64,000 nt of DNA from VRUE01 sp963728365 (GTDB lineage Bacteria; Actinomycetota; Thermoleophilia; Solirubrobacterales; 70-9). Under the pieces are notes generated by a model that searched no databases, was not told the origin of the DNA, and saw only the letters and a program-made list of their open reading frames with translations. Both the position numbers and the translations under genes were made by a program. Each line of letters starts with the position of its first letter. The first letter of the stretch is position 1. The stretch lies in the NCBI GenBank assembly GCA_963728365.1, contig CAVSJI010000001.1, positions 372,001-436,000 of the forward strand, written 5' to 3'. Positions 11,415-23,187 of the stretch are shown one piece after another.

Positions 11415-11653
11415 ATGGCAGACCTCCAGCAGGACATACAGCAGCAGCTGCGCGAGCTCGACGCCGAGCTCGACCTGATCGCGCTCGAGCAGCCGAGCAA
11501 GGAAGCGCTACGGCTCTTCATCGACCATCCGGGCGGCGTCGACCTGGCGCTCTGTGAGCGGGTCACGCACCACCTCAACCACCTGCGCGCCGAGTACTCG
11601 CTGGAGGTCTCCTCGCCCGGCCCCAAGTACCGCAACCGCAAGGAGCTAGACCA

Positions 11654-11657
<4 letters not shown>
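11415..11657 (+). CDS. rimP: RimP, short form with only the N-terminal domain
   Basis: Ribosome maturation factor for the 30S subunit. The 80 residues contain the conserved N-terminal half: LRELDAELDLIALEQ, LRLFIDHPGGVDLALCERVT and the hallmark YSLEVSSPG. The protein ends 11 residues after SSPG, so the C-terminal SH3-like domain present in most RimP proteins (about 150 residues) is missing. No frameshift is visible that would restore it, because nusA begins at once in a GTGA overlap. It may be a lineage-specific minimal RimP. The gene is first in the operon, directly after a leader terminator. Confidence 0.85.
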
Positions 11658-15342
<3,685 letters not shown>

Positions 15343-15343
15343 G

Positions 15344-15685
15344 ATGGCCACGCCTCGCATGCGCCGCATCAACGAGGTGCTTCGCGAGGTGATCGGCGCG
15401 ACGATCACCGAGTTGAGCGACCCACGCATCGGCTTCGTGACCGTGACCTCGGTTGACACCAGCCCGGACCTGCGCGCCGCCAAGGTGCACGTCAGCGTGC
15501 TCGGCGACGAGGAGGAGCGGCAGGCGACGATGGCCGGCCTCGCCTCCTCGCACGGCGTGCTGCAGTCGAAGATCGCCGCCGAGACGCGGATGAAGCGCAC
15601 GCCGACGCTGACCTTCGTCTACGACGAGACGGTCGAGAAGGGCATGCGGATCTCGCGCCTGCTCGAGGAGGGCGAGGAACCGTGA
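15344..15685 (+). CDS. rbfA: 30S ribosome-binding factor RbfA
   Basis: Late 30S assembly factor that binds near helix 1 of 16S rRNA. The 113-residue protein has the family core MRRINEVLREVIGATITELS, DPRIGFVTVTSV, a KVHVSVLGDEEE strand, and the C-terminal RTPTLTFVYDETVEKGMRI. It starts 1 bp after the infB stop, with GGAG in the infB end as ribosome-binding site, and its stop overlaps the nrnA GTG. The infB-rbfA-nrnA-truB order is conserved across bacteria. Confidence 0.95.
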   Translation: MATPRMRRINEVLREVIGATITELSDPRIGFVTVTSVDTSPDLRAAKVHVSVLGDEEERQATMAGLASSHGVLQSKIAAETRMKRTPTLTFVYDETVEKGMRISRLLEEGEEP

Positions 15686-16686
15686 GCACCGGGGCCGGGC
15701 TCGCCACCGCCGGTCTGGAGCGCGTCGCTGAGGAGATCCGCGCCCGCCAGCGCTTCCTGCTCACCGCGCACGAGGGCCCCGACGGCGACGCGCTCGGCTC
15801 GCTGCTCGGCATGCACCACCTGCTCACCCAGCTGGGCAAGGACTCGGTGATGTTCATGGCGGCGAAGGAGTTCCCGCTGCCGGTCGAGTACCGCTTCCTG
15901 CCGCTCGAGGAGGTCTTCCACGAGGCGCCCGCCGACATGGCCGACCGCACCGTCGTCTTCCTCGACTGCGGCAACATCGACCGCATGCCGGTCGAGTTCC
16001 TCGCCGCCGGCGACAACTTCCGCATCAACGTCGACCACCACCACGACAACACCCTCTTCGGGGACGTCAACCTGGTCGACACGGCCGCCTCCTGCACCGC
16101 GGAGATCGTCTACGAGCTTGCGATCCTGCTCGGGGTCGAGATCACGCAGGAGATTGCCGCGGCCCTCTACGTGGGGCTGATCACCGACACGGGCAAGTTC
16201 ATGTACGAGAACACCAACGCCCACACGCACCGGATCGCCGCCGAGCTGATCGACGCCGGCGTCGCCGTCGACGAGACCTACCGGCGCCTCTACGAGCACG
16301 TGCCCCTGGAGAAGCTGCGCCTGCTCTCGCGCGCCCTCGACGGCATCCGCCGCTACTGCGAGGACCGACTCGTGCTCGCCTACATCACCACTGCGGATTA
16401 CGAGGCGACCGGGGCGGGGGAGGAGATGACCGAGGGGATCATCGACCACCTGCGTTCGGTCGAGGGCTCCAAGGTGGCGGCGCTGATCCGCGACCAGGGC
16501 GATCGCGGCCGGGCGGCGCGCAAGGTCAGCCTGCGCTCCAGCGGCGGCGAGATCGACGTCTCGGCGATCGCCCGCCAGCACGGCGGGGGCGGTCACAAAC
16601 GAGCCGCCGGCTTCTCCACCGACCTCGAGCTCGAGCAGTTGGTCAGCTTCCTCTGCGCCGAGGTAGCCGGCCAGCTCGGGCCCTAA
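15682..16686 (+). CDS. nrnA: NrnA-type DHH phosphoesterase (nanoRNase / pAp phosphatase)
   Basis: Degrades oligoribonucleotides of a few bases to mononucleotides and dephosphorylates pAp, or c-di-AMP-derived pApA in some lineages. The 334-residue protein has the DHH motifs AHEGPDGDALGS near residue 33, DCGNIDRM, NVDHHHDNTLFGD and GLITDTGKFMY, and the DHHA1 signature GGGGHKRAAGF near 305. It lies between rbfA and truB with a GTGA overlap at its start. The Mn2+ ligands appear intact. Confidence 0.93.
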   Translation: MSTGAGLATAGLERVAEEIRARQRFLLTAHEGPDGDALGSLLGMHHLLTQLGKDSVMFMAAKEFPLPVEYRFLPLEEVFHEAPADMADRTVVFLDCGNIDRMPVEFLAAGDNFRINVDHHHDNTLFGDVNLVDTAASCTAEIVYELAILLGVEITQEIAAALYVGLITDTGKFMYENTNAHTHRIAAELIDAGVAVDETYRRLYEHVPLEKLRLLSRALDGIRRYCEDRLVLAYITTADYEATGAGEEMTEGIIDHLRSVEGSKVAALIRDQGDRGRAARKVSLRSSGGEIDVSAIARQHGGGGHKRAAGFSTDLELEQLVSFLCAEVAGQLGP

Positions 16687-16690
16687 TGCC

Positions 16691-17332
16691 GTGTCCGGCG
16701 GCTCGCTGCTGCTCTACGACAAGCCGGCTGGGGTGACCTCGCACGACGTCGTCGCTGCGCTGCGTCGCGAGCGCAGCGGCAAGGTCGGCCACGCCGGCAC
16801 GCTCGATCCCTTCGCGACCGGCCTGCTGCTCCTCCTGATCGGCCGCGCCACGCGCCTGCAGCGCTTCCTCATCGACCTGCCGAAGACCTACGCGGCGCGG
16901 GCGCGGCTTGGCTGGCGCTCGAGCACCGGGGATCCCGACGGCGTGCTGACCGAGACGGGGCGCGTCCCGAACTCGCTGGAGCTGCCGACCGGGACGGTGC
17001 GCCAGCGCGTGCCGATGACCTCGGCGGTGCGGGTCGGGGGCGAGCGCCTCTACCGCAAGGCGCACCGCGGCGAGACGGTCGCGACGCCGCCGCGCGACGT
17101 CGAGGTTTACCGTGCCGAGTTGCTGGCAAGCGAGGCCGAAAGCGCCACCTACGAGATCGAATGCTCCACCGGCACCTACATCCGCACCCTGATCGAGACG
17201 CTCTCCGACGCCTACTGCGAGGAGCTGCGCCGCACCGCGATCGGGCCCTTTCGGGTCGAGGACGCCGGCGCCGAGCTGACCCTCAACCAGGTAAGCGACC
17301 TCCTCCCACGAGCCGCGGAGGCGCTCCGATGA
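16691..17332 (+). CDS. truB: tRNA pseudouridine-55 synthase TruB, short form
   Basis: Converts U55 of the T-loop of tRNAs to pseudouridine. The catalytic motif GHAGTLDPFATGLLLL with its nucleophilic Asp is near residue 36, and KTYAARARLGW and the C-terminal STGTYIRTLI segment are also present. At 213 residues the protein stops after the catalytic domain, so the C-terminal PUA-like region of longer TruB proteins is missing or very short. The GTG start is 4 bp after nrnA. Palindrome A2 begins 1 bp after the stop codon, so the element may have fixed the gene end. Confidence 0.92.
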   Translation: MSGGSLLLYDKPAGVTSHDVVAALRRERSGKVGHAGTLDPFATGLLLLLIGRATRLQRFLIDLPKTYAARARLGWRSSTGDPDGVLTETGRVPNSLELPTGTVRQRVPMTSAVRVGGERLYRKAHRGETVATPPRDVEVYRAELLASEAESATYEIECSTGTYIRTLIETLSDAYCEELRRTAIGPFRVEDAGAELTLNQVSDLLPRAAEALR

Positions 17333-17333
17333 G

Positions 17334-17382
17334 CTTCCGGTGCGCCTTTTGCGGTCCATGCCCACATAAAGCGCACCGGAAG
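17334..17382. repeat. Palindromic element A2 between truB and ribF
   Basis: A 12-bp perfect stem, CTTCCGGTGCGC (17334-17345) with GCGCACCGGAAG (17371-17382), is extended by TTT/AAA. The loop TGCGGTCCATGCCCACA differs from the A1 loop at only a few positions. It fills almost all of the truB-ribF gap and ends 8 bp before the ribF ATG. Confidence 0.85.
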
Positions 17383-17390
17383 GGCGTTTG

Positions 17391-18281
17391 ATGGCGCAGA
17401 TCCAGGTCACTTCGCTGCCCGACGCCGAGCCGCGCACGCGGCACGTGGCGATTGGGACGTTCGACGGGGTGCACAAGGGGCACCTGGCGGTGATCGACGA
17501 CGCCGACACGGTGCTGACCTTCGACCCGCACCCGCTCGAGGTGATCCATCCGGCGGCGCTGCCGAAGCTGATCATGCCCTTCGGGGTGAAGCGCGACGTG
17601 ATCGAGGGGCTCGGCGTGCGCGAGCTGGTCGTGATCCACTTCGACCGCGAGTTCGCCGCGCTCAGCGCCGAGGAGTTCATCGAGCGCGTGCTGGTCGAGC
17701 GGCTGACCGCGGAGCGAGTCTCGGTCGGCGAGAACTTCCGCTTCGGGGCGAAGGCCAAGGGCGACCCGGCGATGCTGGCGGCACACCCGGAGTTCGAGAC
17801 CCGCGTCGTGCCGCTGGTCGAGGTCGACGGCGAGACCGTCTCCTCTACCCGAATCCGCGCCCTGGTCGCCGCCGGCGACATGGTTGGCGCCCAGCACTGC
17901 CTCGGCGCCCCGTTCATGGTCGAGGGCGAAGTCGTCAGCGGCGACCAGCGCGGCCGCGAGCTCGGCTTCCCGACCGCGAACCTGATCCCCGACGACCAGC
18001 TGGCGATCCCCGGTCACGGGGTCTACGCGGCCTTCGCCAACGGCGTGCCGGCGGCGGTCAACGTCGGCGTGCGGCCGACCTTCGAGAGCGGCCGCGGCGT
18101 GCTGATCGAGTCCTATCTGATCGACCACGAGCAGGACCTCTACGGACAGACCTTGCGCGTCGCCTTCGTCGAGCGCCTGCGCGGCGAGAAGCGCTTCTCC
18201 GGGGTCGAGGAGCTGATCGCCCAGATGCGAATCGACGTCGAGGACGCGAAGCGCGTCTGTGCTAGCTTCCAGCGGCCGTGA
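17391..18281 (+). CDS. ribF: Bifunctional riboflavin kinase / FAD synthetase
   Basis: Makes FMN and FAD from riboflavin. The N-terminal adenylyltransferase domain carries HVAIGTFDGVHKGHLAVI near residue 17 and VSSTRIR near residue 151. The kinase domain has GRELGFPTANL near residue 185. The 296-residue length is normal. I chose ATG 17391 over the TTG one codon earlier. There is no clear Shine-Dalgarno sequence because palindrome A2 occupies the upstream space. The stop TGA (18279-18281) lies in the left stem of the hairpin that precedes rpsO. Confidence 0.93.
   Translation: MAQIQVTSLPDAEPRTRHVAIGTFDGVHKGHLAVIDDADTVLTFDPHPLEVIHPAALPKLIMPFGVKRDVIEGLGVRELVVIHFDREFAALSAEEFIERVLVERLTAERVSVGENFRFGAKAKGDPAMLAAHPEFETRVVPLVEVDGETVSSTRIRALVAAGDMVGAQHCLGAPFMVEGEVVSGDQRGRELGFPTANLIPDDQLAIPGHGVYAAFANGVPAAVNVGVRPTFESGRGVLIESYLIDHEQDLYGQTLRVAFVERLRGEKRFSGVEELIAQMRIDVEDAKRVCASFQRP
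18263..18268 (+). promoter_or_regulatory. -10 candidate of rpsO (TAGCTT)
   Basis: TAGCTT lies in the 3' end of ribF, 44 nt before the rpsO ATG. A start near 18275 would give a leader of about 38 nt made up almost wholly of the terminator-like hairpin at 18275-18307. No convincing -35 is seen. Confidence 0.45.
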
Positions 18282-18307
18282 TCTCCGTGAGGAGCACGGC
18301 GCTTTTT
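18275..18307 (+). terminator. Intrinsic terminator / leader hairpin between ribF and rpsO
   Basis: GCCGTG (18275-18280) pairs with CACGGC (18295-18300) and CTCC (18283-18286) with GGAG (18291-18294), closing on a GTGA tetraloop, followed by TTTTT at 18303-18307. The T-run ends 5 nt before the rpsO ATG. It can terminate ribF transcripts, or act as an attenuator or S15-binding leader for rpsO. Confidence 0.7.
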
Positions 18308-18312
18308 ACGAG

Positions 18313-18582
18313 ATGAGCCTCACCAAGGAGAAAAAAAGCGAGCTGATCGGCAAGTACGGCCGCGCCGACGGCGATACGGGCTCTGCCGAGGTGCAGATCG
18401 CGTTGCTCACCGAGCGGATCAACGAACTCACCGAGCACCTGCGCACGCATGCCAAGGACCACCACTCGCGCCGCGGCCTGTTGATGCTCGTCGGCAAGCG
18501 TCGCCGCATGCTGCGCTACCTCGAGCGCCACGACCTCGAGCGCTACCGCGCCCTGGTCGGCGAACTCGGTCTGCGGCGATGA
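18313..18582 (+). CDS. rpsO: 30S ribosomal protein S15
   Basis: Primary-binding 30S protein that contacts 16S rRNA helices 20-22. The 89 residues MSLTKEKKSELIGKYGRADG onward, with DTGSAEVQIALLTERI, HSRRGLLMLVGKRRRMLRYL and the closing LRR, are standard for S15. A longer frame from 18259 would add residues that do not belong to the family, so ATG 18313 was chosen. A terminator-like hairpin with a T-run lies directly upstream. The stop overlaps the ATG of the peroxiredoxin gene (ATGA). Confidence 0.96.
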   Translation: MSLTKEKKSELIGKYGRADGDTGSAEVQIALLTERINELTEHLRTHAKDHHSRRGLLMLVGKRRRMLRYLERHDLERYRALVGELGLRR

Positions 18583-19043
18583 TCGAGGCCGGGCAACCGG
18601 CTCCCGGGTTCACCCTTCGCGACCAGGACGGCACGAAGGTCTCGCTCTCCGAGTTTCGCGGCGGCAAGGTGCTGCTCGTCTTCTACCCGGCCGACTTCAG
18701 CCCGGTCTGCTCGGACCAGCTCTCGGTCTACCAGGAGGTCAAGCCGGAGATCGAGGCCCGGGGCGTGGCCGTGCTCGGCATCAGCGTGGACGGCGCCTTC
18801 GCCCACAGGGCCTTCCAGGAGAAGCTCGGCATCGACACGCCGCTGCTCGCCGACTTCGAGCCGAAGGGCGAGGTGGCACGCGCCTACGGCGCCTACATCG
18901 AGAAGGCCGGCACCGCCAACCGCTCGCTGGTCCTGATCGACGAGGAGGGCGTCGTCGAGTGGGTTCACGAGTCCCCGACGCCGCTGGAGATTCCCGGCGC
19001 CAACCTGATCTTCGACGCCTTGGCGGGGTCCGCGGTGAAATGA
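18579..19043 (+). CDS. Peroxiredoxin (AhpC/TSA family, AhpE-like)
   Basis: Thiol peroxidase that reduces hydrogen or organic peroxides. The 154-residue protein has the thioredoxin-fold pattern PGFTLRDQDG, VLLVFYPADFSPVCSDQL with the peroxidatic cysteine at about residue 44, and RSLVLIDEEGVVEW. No second cysteine follows closely, which resembles the one-cysteine AhpE group. The ATG overlaps the rpsO stop, so it is translated with a ribosomal protein, an unusual partner. The next gene is also thioredoxin-fold. Confidence 0.88.
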   Translation: MIEAGQPAPGFTLRDQDGTKVSLSEFRGGKVLLVFYPADFSPVCSDQLSVYQEVKPEIEARGVAVLGISVDGAFAHRAFQEKLGIDTPLLADFEPKGEVARAYGAYIEKAGTANRSLVLIDEEGVVEWVHESPTPLEIPGANLIFDALAGSAVK

Positions 19044-19091
19044 TCGCGGCCCGGATGAGGCCTGGCGCCAATTTCCCCATGGACCCCGATT

Positions 19092-19547
19092 TTGAGTGAG
19101 CTGACAAGCGCCGAGGTTCCGCCGCCAGGCCCATCCGATCACCTGAGGGGCAGCGGTCCACTGCTGATCGTCTACGCGGATCTTGGCTGCCCCTACTGCG
19201 CAAACGCGTGGGGTGAGATCACGTCCCGCGAGGCGACCGTCGTCTTCCGTCACTTTCCGGTCGCCTCGAAGCATCCGAGGTCGCCGGCCCTCCACGCGGC
19301 GGCGGAGGCGGCCGGGATGCAGGGGCATTTCTTCGAGATGGCCGACTCCCTGTACGAGGACCGCGCCCACGTCGACGACCCCCACCTATGGCAGCGGGCC
19401 GAGCGCCTCGGTCTCGACCTCGACCGCTTCGAGCACGACCGCCGCAGCGCCACCGCAGCCACGAGGATCCGCCGCGACTTCGAATCAGGCATCCGCGCCG
19501 GAGTAACCGCCACCCCCACCGTCTTCCCGGGACGTGCCGCAAGTTAG
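19092..19547 (+). CDS. DsbA-like thioredoxin-fold protein, C-terminally truncated
   Basis: A 151-residue cytoplasmic protein with the redox motif CPYC (residues 33-36) in LLIVYADLGCPYCANAWGEI, an alpha-helical middle part, and the cis-proline region GVTATPTVF close to the end. The family normally continues for 20-40 residues after TPTVF. Here the frame enters palindrome D1 and stops after PGRAAS, so the last helix and strand are lost. The TTG start is the only good in-frame choice. It may be nonfunctional or may tolerate the loss. There is no signal peptide. Confidence 0.72.
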   Translation: MSELTSAEVPPPGPSDHLRGSGPLLIVYADLGCPYCANAWGEITSREATVVFRHFPVASKHPRSPALHAAAEAAGMQGHFFEMADSLYEDRAHVDDPHLWQRAERLGLDLDRFEHDRRSATAATRIRRDFESGIRAGVTATPTVFPGRAAS

Positions 19548-19583
19548 CGGCCCGTGGTGGTACCCAAGTTACGGCACGTCCCC
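19529..19583. repeat. Palindromic element D1 truncating the DsbA-like gene
   Basis: Arms GGGACGTGCCG (19529-19539) and CGGCACGTCCC (19572-19583 region) are the same sequence as in D2 (63485-63540). The inner arms are only partly complementary in this copy. The left arm is read as GRAAS-stop by the DsbA-like gene. The right arm may contribute TTACGG, a possible -35, to the pnp promoter. Confidence 0.85.
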
Positions 19584-19596
19584 GTCCCTGTACTCT
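19569..19596 (+). promoter_or_regulatory. Candidate pnp promoter (TTACGG - 16 nt - TACTCT)
   Basis: TACTCT at 19591-19596 is the same hexamer as at ccdA. TTACGG at 19569-19574, partly inside the right arm of D1, is 16 nt upstream. The start would be near 19603, giving a leader of about 67 nt before the pnp ATG, with a Shine-Dalgarno GGAGG. Confidence 0.4.
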
Positions 19597-19669
19597 TCCT
19601 CGCGACAGAGAACGAGAGTTCTGAATGCGTATGGTCGCCAATCCGGGTGGCCGGAGGTAAGACAATTCA

Positions 19670-21910
19670 ATGAGCATGTTTGACGTAAGCCGAGTCTCGG
19701 TGGATGTCGGCGAGAGCCAGATCTCCTTCGAGACGGGCAAGCTCGCCCGCCAGGCGAGTGGCGCCGTGGTCGTCCAGTCGGGCGACACGATGGTCCTCTG
19801 CACCGCGACGATGGGCAACCTGCGCGACGTGGACTTCCTGCCGCTGACCGTCGACGTCGAGGAGCGGATGTACGCCGCAGGCAAGATCCCCGGCTCCTTC
19901 TTCCGCCGCGAGGGTCGATCGGGTGAGAAGGCGACGCTGACCGCGCGCATGATCGACCGGCCGATCCGGCCGCTCTTCCCCAAGGGCTGGCACTTCGAGA
20001 CGCAGCTGGTCGCGACCCCGCTCTCAGTGGACCACGTCCACCCCTACGACATCCTCGCGATGAACGGCGCCTCCGCGGCGCTGGCGATCTCGCCGGTCCC
20101 GGTGGCCGCCCACGTCGGCGCCGTCCGCGTCGGCAAGCTGGAGGGCGACTTCGTCGTCAACCCGCCGGAGGAGTCGCTCGAGGAGCTCGAGCTCGACCTG
20201 ATCGTCGCCGGCACCGAGGAGGCGATCCTGATGGTCGAGGCCGGCGCCGAGGGCGTCACCGAGGCCGAGATCCTCGACGCGCTCGACATCGCCCACTCGG
20301 AGATCAAGAAGCTCTGCGCGGCGATGCAGGAGCTGGCCGAGAAGGCTGGCAAGGAGAAGCTCGTGGTCGAGCCGCCGAAGATCGACGAGGGGTTGCTCAG
20401 CGAGATCCGCGGCTCCCACGGCCAGGCGCTGGTCGACGCGATCGCCACCGAGGGCAAGCTCGAGCGCTACGAGGCGATCGCCAAGGTCAAGGACGAGGTC
20501 GTCGCCAAGTACGCCCCGGCGGGGCCTGACGGCGAGGCCGACGGCGAGCGCAAGGCCGAGGTCGGCTCCGCCTTCGACGCGATCGAGAAGGACACGATCC
20601 GCAAGGCGATCGCGGTCGACAAGAAGCGCCCCGACGGCCGCGCCCAGAACGAGATCCGGCCGATCGAGACCGAGGTCGACATCTCCCCGCGCGTGCATGG
20701 CTCGGCGCTCTTCACTCGGGGCGAGACCCAGATCCTCTCCAACGTCGCCCTGGGCACGACCCGCATGGACATGCGCCTCGACACCCTCGGCCTGGCGACC
20801 ACGAAGCGCTTCTGGCACCACTACAACTTCCCGCCCTTCTCGGTCGGGGAGGCGGGCTTCATGCGCGGCCCGAAGCGCCGCGACATCGGCCACGGAGCGC
20901 TCGCCGAGCGCGCCCTGGCGCCCTCGATCCCCGACGAAGAGGCCTTCCCCTACGTGATCCGGGTCGTCTCGGAGACGCTCGAGTCCAACGGGTCCTCCTC
21001 GATGGGCTCGGTCTGCGCCTCCTCGATGGCCCTGCAGGCCGCGGGCGTGCCGGTCGCCGCGCCGGTCGCCGGCGTCGCGATGGGCCTGATCAAGGAGGGC
21101 GACGACTACATCGTGCTCACCGACATCGCCGGCGTCGAGGACCACCTCGGCGACATGGACTTCAAGGTCGCCGGCACCGCGGAGGGCATCACCGCCCTGC
21201 AGATGGACATCAAGATCACCGGCGTCACCTTCGACATCCTGCGCGACGCGCTCGCTCAGGCCAACGAGGGCCGCCAGTTCATCCTCGGCAAGATGGCTGA
21301 GGCGATCGACGGGCCGCGCGAGCAGCTCTCGTCGCACGCCCCGCGGATCGAATCGATCAAGATCGACCCGGAGAAGATCGGCGCCGTGATCGGCAAGGGC
21401 GGCGAAACGATCCGCGCCCTCTGCGAGGAGTTCGAAGCCGAGATCGACGTCGAAGACGACGGCACGGTGCGGATCTACGCGCCGACCGGCGAACTGGTCG
21501 AAGCCTGCGTCGGCCGCATCCAGTCGATGACCAAGGAGGCTGAGATCGGCGACCGTTACAACGCCGCCAAGGTCGTCAAGACGACCACCTTCGGCGCCTT
21601 CGTCGAGCTGGTCAAGGGGACCGACGGCCTGCTGCACATCTCCAACGTGAAGCCGGGGGAGAGGGTCGACTCGGTTGACGACGTGCTCAGCGCCGGCCAG
21701 GTGATCGACGTCACCGTGGTCGAGGTCGACCGCGAGCGCGGTCGGATCGGCCTGCGCCTCTCCGACGACCCGTCGGTCGAGGGCAAGAGCCCCGAGGAGC
21801 TGGCCTCGGTCGGCTCCGGCGACGGCGGCCCGCGCCGCAACGGCGGCGATCGCGGCGGTCGGGGCGGCCGCGAGCGTCGTCCCCGGCGCGAGCGTGAGCC
21901 CCGCGGGTAG
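19670..21910 (+). CDS. pnp: Polyribonucleotide nucleotidyltransferase (PNPase)
   Basis: Phosphorolytic 3'-5' exoribonuclease; in actinobacteria it is also the main RNA-tailing enzyme. The 746 residues contain two RNase PH domains separated by a helical segment, then KH (IGAVIGKGGETIRALCEEF) and S1 (GAFVELVKGTDGLLHISNV) domains. FFRREGRSGEKATLTARMID and ESNGSSSMGSVCASSMAL are catalytic-core signatures. The tail from about residue 715 is Arg/Gly-rich and probably binds RNA. GGAGG about 11 nt upstream supports ATG 19670; ATG 19676 is possible. The usual rpsO neighbour is separated here by two thioredoxin-fold genes. Confidence 0.95.
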   Translation: MSMFDVSRVSVDVGESQISFETGKLARQASGAVVVQSGDTMVLCTATMGNLRDVDFLPLTVDVEERMYAAGKIPGSFFRREGRSGEKATLTARMIDRPIRPLFPKGWHFETQLVATPLSVDHVHPYDILAMNGASAALAISPVPVAAHVGAVRVGKLEGDFVVNPPEESLEELELDLIVAGTEEAILMVEAGAEGVTEAEILDALDIAHSEIKKLCAAMQELAEKAGKEKLVVEPPKIDEGLLSEIRGSHGQALVDAIATEGKLERYEAIAKVKDEVVAKYAPAGPDGEADGERKAEVGSAFDAIEKDTIRKAIAVDKKRPDGRAQNEIRPIETEVDISPRVHGSALFTRGETQILSNVALGTTRMDMRLDTLGLATTKRFWHHYNFPPFSVGEAGFMRGPKRRDIGHGALAERALAPSIPDEEAFPYVIRVVSETLESNGSSSMGSVCASSMALQAAGVPVAAPVAGVAMGLIKEGDDYIVLTDIAGVEDHLGDMDFKVAGTAEGITALQMDIKITGVTFDILRDALAQANEGRQFILGKMAEAIDGPREQLSSHAPRIESIKIDPEKIGAVIGKGGETIRALCEEFEAEIDVEDDGTVRIYAPTGELVEACVGRIQSMTKEAEIGDRYNAAKVVKTTTFGAFVELVKGTDGLLHISNVKPGERVDSVDDVLSAGQVIDVTVVEVDRERGRIGLRLSDDPSVEGKSPEELASVGSGDGGPRRNGGDRGGRGGRERRPRREREPRG

Positions 21911-21912
21911 CG

Positions 21913-23187
21913 TTGGCCGAGGCACAGCTGACAACGCAGGGCTCCGGCGTTCGGGTCGTCACCGAAGCCGTACCGTCGGTGCGGTCCGTGGCGCTCGGGC
22001 TCTGGGTGAAAACCGGTTCGCGCAACGAGACGCCCGCTCAGGCGGGCGTCTCGCACTTCCTCGAGCACCTGCTCTTCAAGGGCACGGCGCGCTTCTCGGC
22101 GATCGAGATCGCCGAGCGGCTCGACGGGCTCGGCGCCGTGGTCAACGCCGCCACCGGCAAGGAGACCACGCACGTGCACGCGCGCTTCCTCGACGAGCAC
22201 ACCGAGGAGGTCTTCGACCTGCTGGCCGAGATGCTGCTGGCGCCGACCTACCCGGAAGTCGACTCCGAGCGCCAGGTCGTGCTCGAGGAGATCGCGATGT
22301 ACGAGGACGAGCCGCAGGACCGCGTCCACGACATCCTCGCCGAGGCGGTCTTCGGCGCCCACCCGCTCGGCCGCCGGGTGCTCGGTGAGGCCGAGGTGGT
22401 CAGCTCGGTGCCGGTTCCGGAGATCGAGGCCTACCGCAGCGCCCATTACACCGGCGCCAACATCGTCGTCGGCGCCGCCGGCAACCTCGAGCACGAGCGG
22501 ATCGCCGCGCTCGCCGAGCGCCTCGTCGCACCGCGGCGTCGCGATCCCGAGCCGACCAACGGCGCCGCCGCCGACGACGCCGCGCGGACCTGCTTCTACG
22601 CCAAGGACACCGAGCAGTACCACATCTGCTTTGGCGCTCCGGGAATCGTCCGCGACGACGAGCGCCGCTACGCGCTCGCCGTGCTCGACTCGATCTTCGG
22701 CGGCTCGAGCTCCTCGCGGCTCTTCTTCGAGGTGCGCGAGAAGCGCGGGCTGGCCTACTCGGTCGGCTCCTACAACGAGCAGTACACCGACTCCGGGCTG
22801 GTCGCCGGATACGTCGGCACCCGCGAGGACAACGTCGAGGAGGCCTGCTCGATCATCGGCGCCGAGCTGGCTCGACTGCGCGCCGAGCCGGTCTCCGACG
22901 AGGAGCTGCGGCGCGGCAAGGAGAACGTCAAGGGCCGCCTGGTGCTCTCCTCGGAGTCGACCGCGGCGCGGATGACGCGGATCTCGCGGGCGACGCTCTT
23001 CGGCCTGCCGATCGACAGCCTCGACGAGATGCTCGCCAAGGTCGAGGCGGTCACGGTCGACGACCTGACCGAGCTGGCGACCGAGCTCTACGCGCCCGAG
23101 CGGCTCTCGGCCGCCTGCGTCGGCCGCGACGAGGACCGCTTCCGCCGCGCCCTCGCCCCGATCAGCGACGCGCTGGTGGCCGCATGA
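21913..23187 (+). CDS. M16-family zinc peptidase (processing-peptidase-like)
   Basis: A 424-residue insulinase-fold peptidase. The inverted zinc motif HFLEH (in SHFLEHLLFKG, about residues 45-55), with the downstream Glu in VLEEIAMYEDEP, and the C-terminal-half signature REKRGLAYSVGSY identify the active subunit type. It resembles the PqqL/YmxG-like proteins encoded after pnp in many Gram-positives. The substrate is unknown. The TTG start is 3 bp after the pnp stop, and its end overlaps dapB in ATGA style. A perfect 12-bp hairpin (22026-22053) lies inside the coding sequence at the active site. Confidence 0.88.
   Translation: MAEAQLTTQGSGVRVVTEAVPSVRSVALGLWVKTGSRNETPAQAGVSHFLEHLLFKGTARFSAIEIAERLDGLGAVVNAATGKETTHVHARFLDEHTEEVFDLLAEMLLAPTYPEVDSERQVVLEEIAMYEDEPQDRVHDILAEAVFGAHPLGRRVLGEAEVVSSVPVPEIEAYRSAHYTGANIVVGAAGNLEHERIAALAERLVAPRRRDPEPTNGAAADDAARTCFYAKDTEQYHICFGAPGIVRDDERRYALAVLDSIFGGSSSSRLFFEVREKRGLAYSVGSYNEQYTDSGLVAGYVGTREDNVEEACSIIGAELARLRAEPVSDEELRRGKENVKGRLVLSSESTAARMTRISRATLFGLPIDSLDEMLAKVEAVTVDDLTELATELYAPERLSAACVGRDEDRFRRALAPISDALVAA

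Noticed and set aside
22026..22053. Perfect 12-bp hairpin in the M16 peptidase gene as an insertion
   Set aside because: It codes for residues that fit the normal run-up to HFLEH, so it is probably chance in GC-rich coding sequence.
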